DNA of 64,000 nucleotides from Paratractidigestivibacter sp003150175 (lineage in GTDB: Bacteria; Actinomycetota; Coriobacteriia; Coriobacteriales; Atopobiaceae): assembly GCF_964283195.1 (NCBI RefSeq), contig NZ_CAXYLH010000002.1, one strand, 5' to 3'. The position numbers and the translations under genes were made by a program. Shown piece by piece: positions 63,421-64,000 of the stretch (the first letter of the stretch is position 1; each line of letters starts with the position of its first letter). Under the pieces are notes generated by a model that was not told where the DNA came from, ran no database searches, and worked only from the letters and a program-made list of their open reading frames with translations.

Positions 63421-64000
63421 TTAGCGAGAGACGCTGGCGGCGCGCTTGTAGCGGAAGCCCTGGGCGGTGTAGATCCCCGCGGTGATGGCCGAGCACACGA
63501 TGCCGGCGTAGACCAGGAAGATCCCCAGGCAAGCGGGTTTCGCGTTCAGTCCCGGGAGCCACGAGGCGTCAACCAGGCCGAGGCCGCCGAGGACCGGCAG
63601 GCCGAGCAGGCAAAGCGAGAATCCGGACATGAGTAGCGCGGTCGTCACCTTGCCGATGAAGACGACGTCGAGCGGGCGAGTGCGGTACCTGGTGAGGATC
63701 GCGCCGCCGATGGCGAGGTAGACGTCGCGCCCGATGACGAAGATCGGGACCCAGATGGGAAGCTCCCCCACGACGAGGAGGCCGAGGACGCCGGTGAACA
63801 AAAGGACACGGTCCATGATCGGGTCCATGATCTTGCCGAGCCAGCTCACGGTCTGGGTCCTGCGGGCGATCTGCCCGTCGAGGAAGTCGGTCACCGCGGC
63901 GGTCGCGTAGCACGCGAGGGCCACGTATCGGTTCACGCGCCCGCAGAAGAGCACGAGGAAGACGACGGTGAGGATGAGCCTGCAGAACGTGATGATGTTC
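63421..64000 (-). CDS. CDP-alcohol phosphatidyltransferase (second copy, 5' end beyond window)
   Basis: This membrane enzyme is cut off at the right window edge; the frame stays open to 63999 and begins NIITFCRLILTVVFL, a family N-terminal pattern. The active-site motif reads DFLDGQIARRTQTVSWLGK then MDPIMDRV. About five membrane segments follow. It differs from pgsA at 43190. In mycobacteria pgsA2 lies near garA, as here. The alcohol substrate (glycerol-3-phosphate, inositol or other) cannot be told. Confidence 0.85.
   Translation of the reverse strand, partial: NIITFCRLILTVVFLVLFCGRVNRYVALACYATAAVTDFLDGQIARRTQTVSWLGKIMDPIMDRVLLFTGVLGLLVVGELPIWVPIFVIGRDVYLAIGGAILTRYRTRPLDVVFIGKVTTALLMSGFSLCLLGLPVLGGLGLVDASWLPGLNAKPACLGIFLVYAGIVCSAITAGIYTAQGFRYKRAASVSR

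Overview
The window is 64 kb of high-GC bacterial chromosome, almost fully coding. It most resembles a Coriobacteriia (Collinsella-type) gut actinobacterium. The evidence is the set of families: pckA (ATP type), an orphan selD selenium-trait cluster, a monomeric [FeFe] hydrogenase, RNase Y and RNase J together, SpoVS in a likely non-sporulator, the actinobacterial order lexA / LysM gene / nrdR, and an FHA-MerR-PgsA2 neighbourhood. No rRNA, tRNA or CRISPR array was seen. The genus is inferred; no search was run.

Layout. 1-2.8 kb: the end of a zinc metallopeptidase, xseA-xseB, a HIT protein and a C-GCAxxG-C-C protein. 2.9-4.1 kb: ackA. 4.3-9.7 kb: a polar amino-acid ABC importer (lipoprotein, two permeases, ATPase) followed by a class-I glutamine-amidotransferase-like peptidase and a MalY-type aminotransferase. 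9.8-16.0 kb: a selenium cluster: divergent cysteine desulfurase, YedE, TusA-like, DUF3343, SelD, YedF, second DUF3343, second cysteine desulfurase. 16.0-16.6 kb: a large repeat-rich non-coding region. 16.6-20.2 kb: a NuoF/GltD-like flavoprotein overlapping an [FeFe] hydrogenase. 20.5-25.4 kb: aldose-1-epimerase-like protein, pckA and a soluble hybrid histidine kinase. 25.4-28.4 kb: a degraded region with remnants of a phage portal and major capsid gene, a truncated DUF262 gene and about 0.9 kb without credible genes. 28.7-32.2 kb: pta, glf and a family 2 glycosyltransferase. 32.4-44.3 kb: rpsO, pnp, rnj, ftsK, a RodZ-like protein, a YajQ protein, rimO, pgsA and a CinA-domain gene. 44.5-53.3 kb: recA-recX, rny, a GHKL ATPase, spoVS, miaB, miaA, hflX. 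53.3-57.3 kb: a DUF1624 membrane protein, lexA, a LysM SOS gene, nrdR, dut and a thioredoxin-reductase-like gene. 57.4-64 kb, all on the minus strand: ClC transporter, NlpC/P60 hydrolase, apt, MerR, FHA, Rid protein, GcvT-like protein and a second CDP-alcohol phosphotransferase cut by the window edge.

How the genes work together. Pta and AckA (26 kb apart) give the acetate/ATP branch of fermentation, PckA links PEP and oxaloacetate, and the hydrogenase pair disposes of electrons as H2. The selenium genes supply selenophosphate and probably handle reactive selenium, but no SelA, SelB or SeMo hydroxylase lies in the window. The SOS regulon is visible: LexA-type boxes sit inside the recA promoter and both divergent lexA promoters. 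RNA processing is concentrated here (pnp, RNase J, RNase Y, RimO, MiaB, MiaA, HflX).

Most novel-looking signals. (1) A family of inverted repeats at about 16.0-16.4, 32.2 and 57.3 kb whose arms abut stop codons. (2) A second structured repeat at 20.36 and 28.55 kb with an interior of identical length and a covarying inner hairpin. (3) A hairpin that sequesters the Shine-Dalgarno of the thioredoxin-reductase-like gene. (4) An uncharacterised GHKL ATPase between rny and spoVS.
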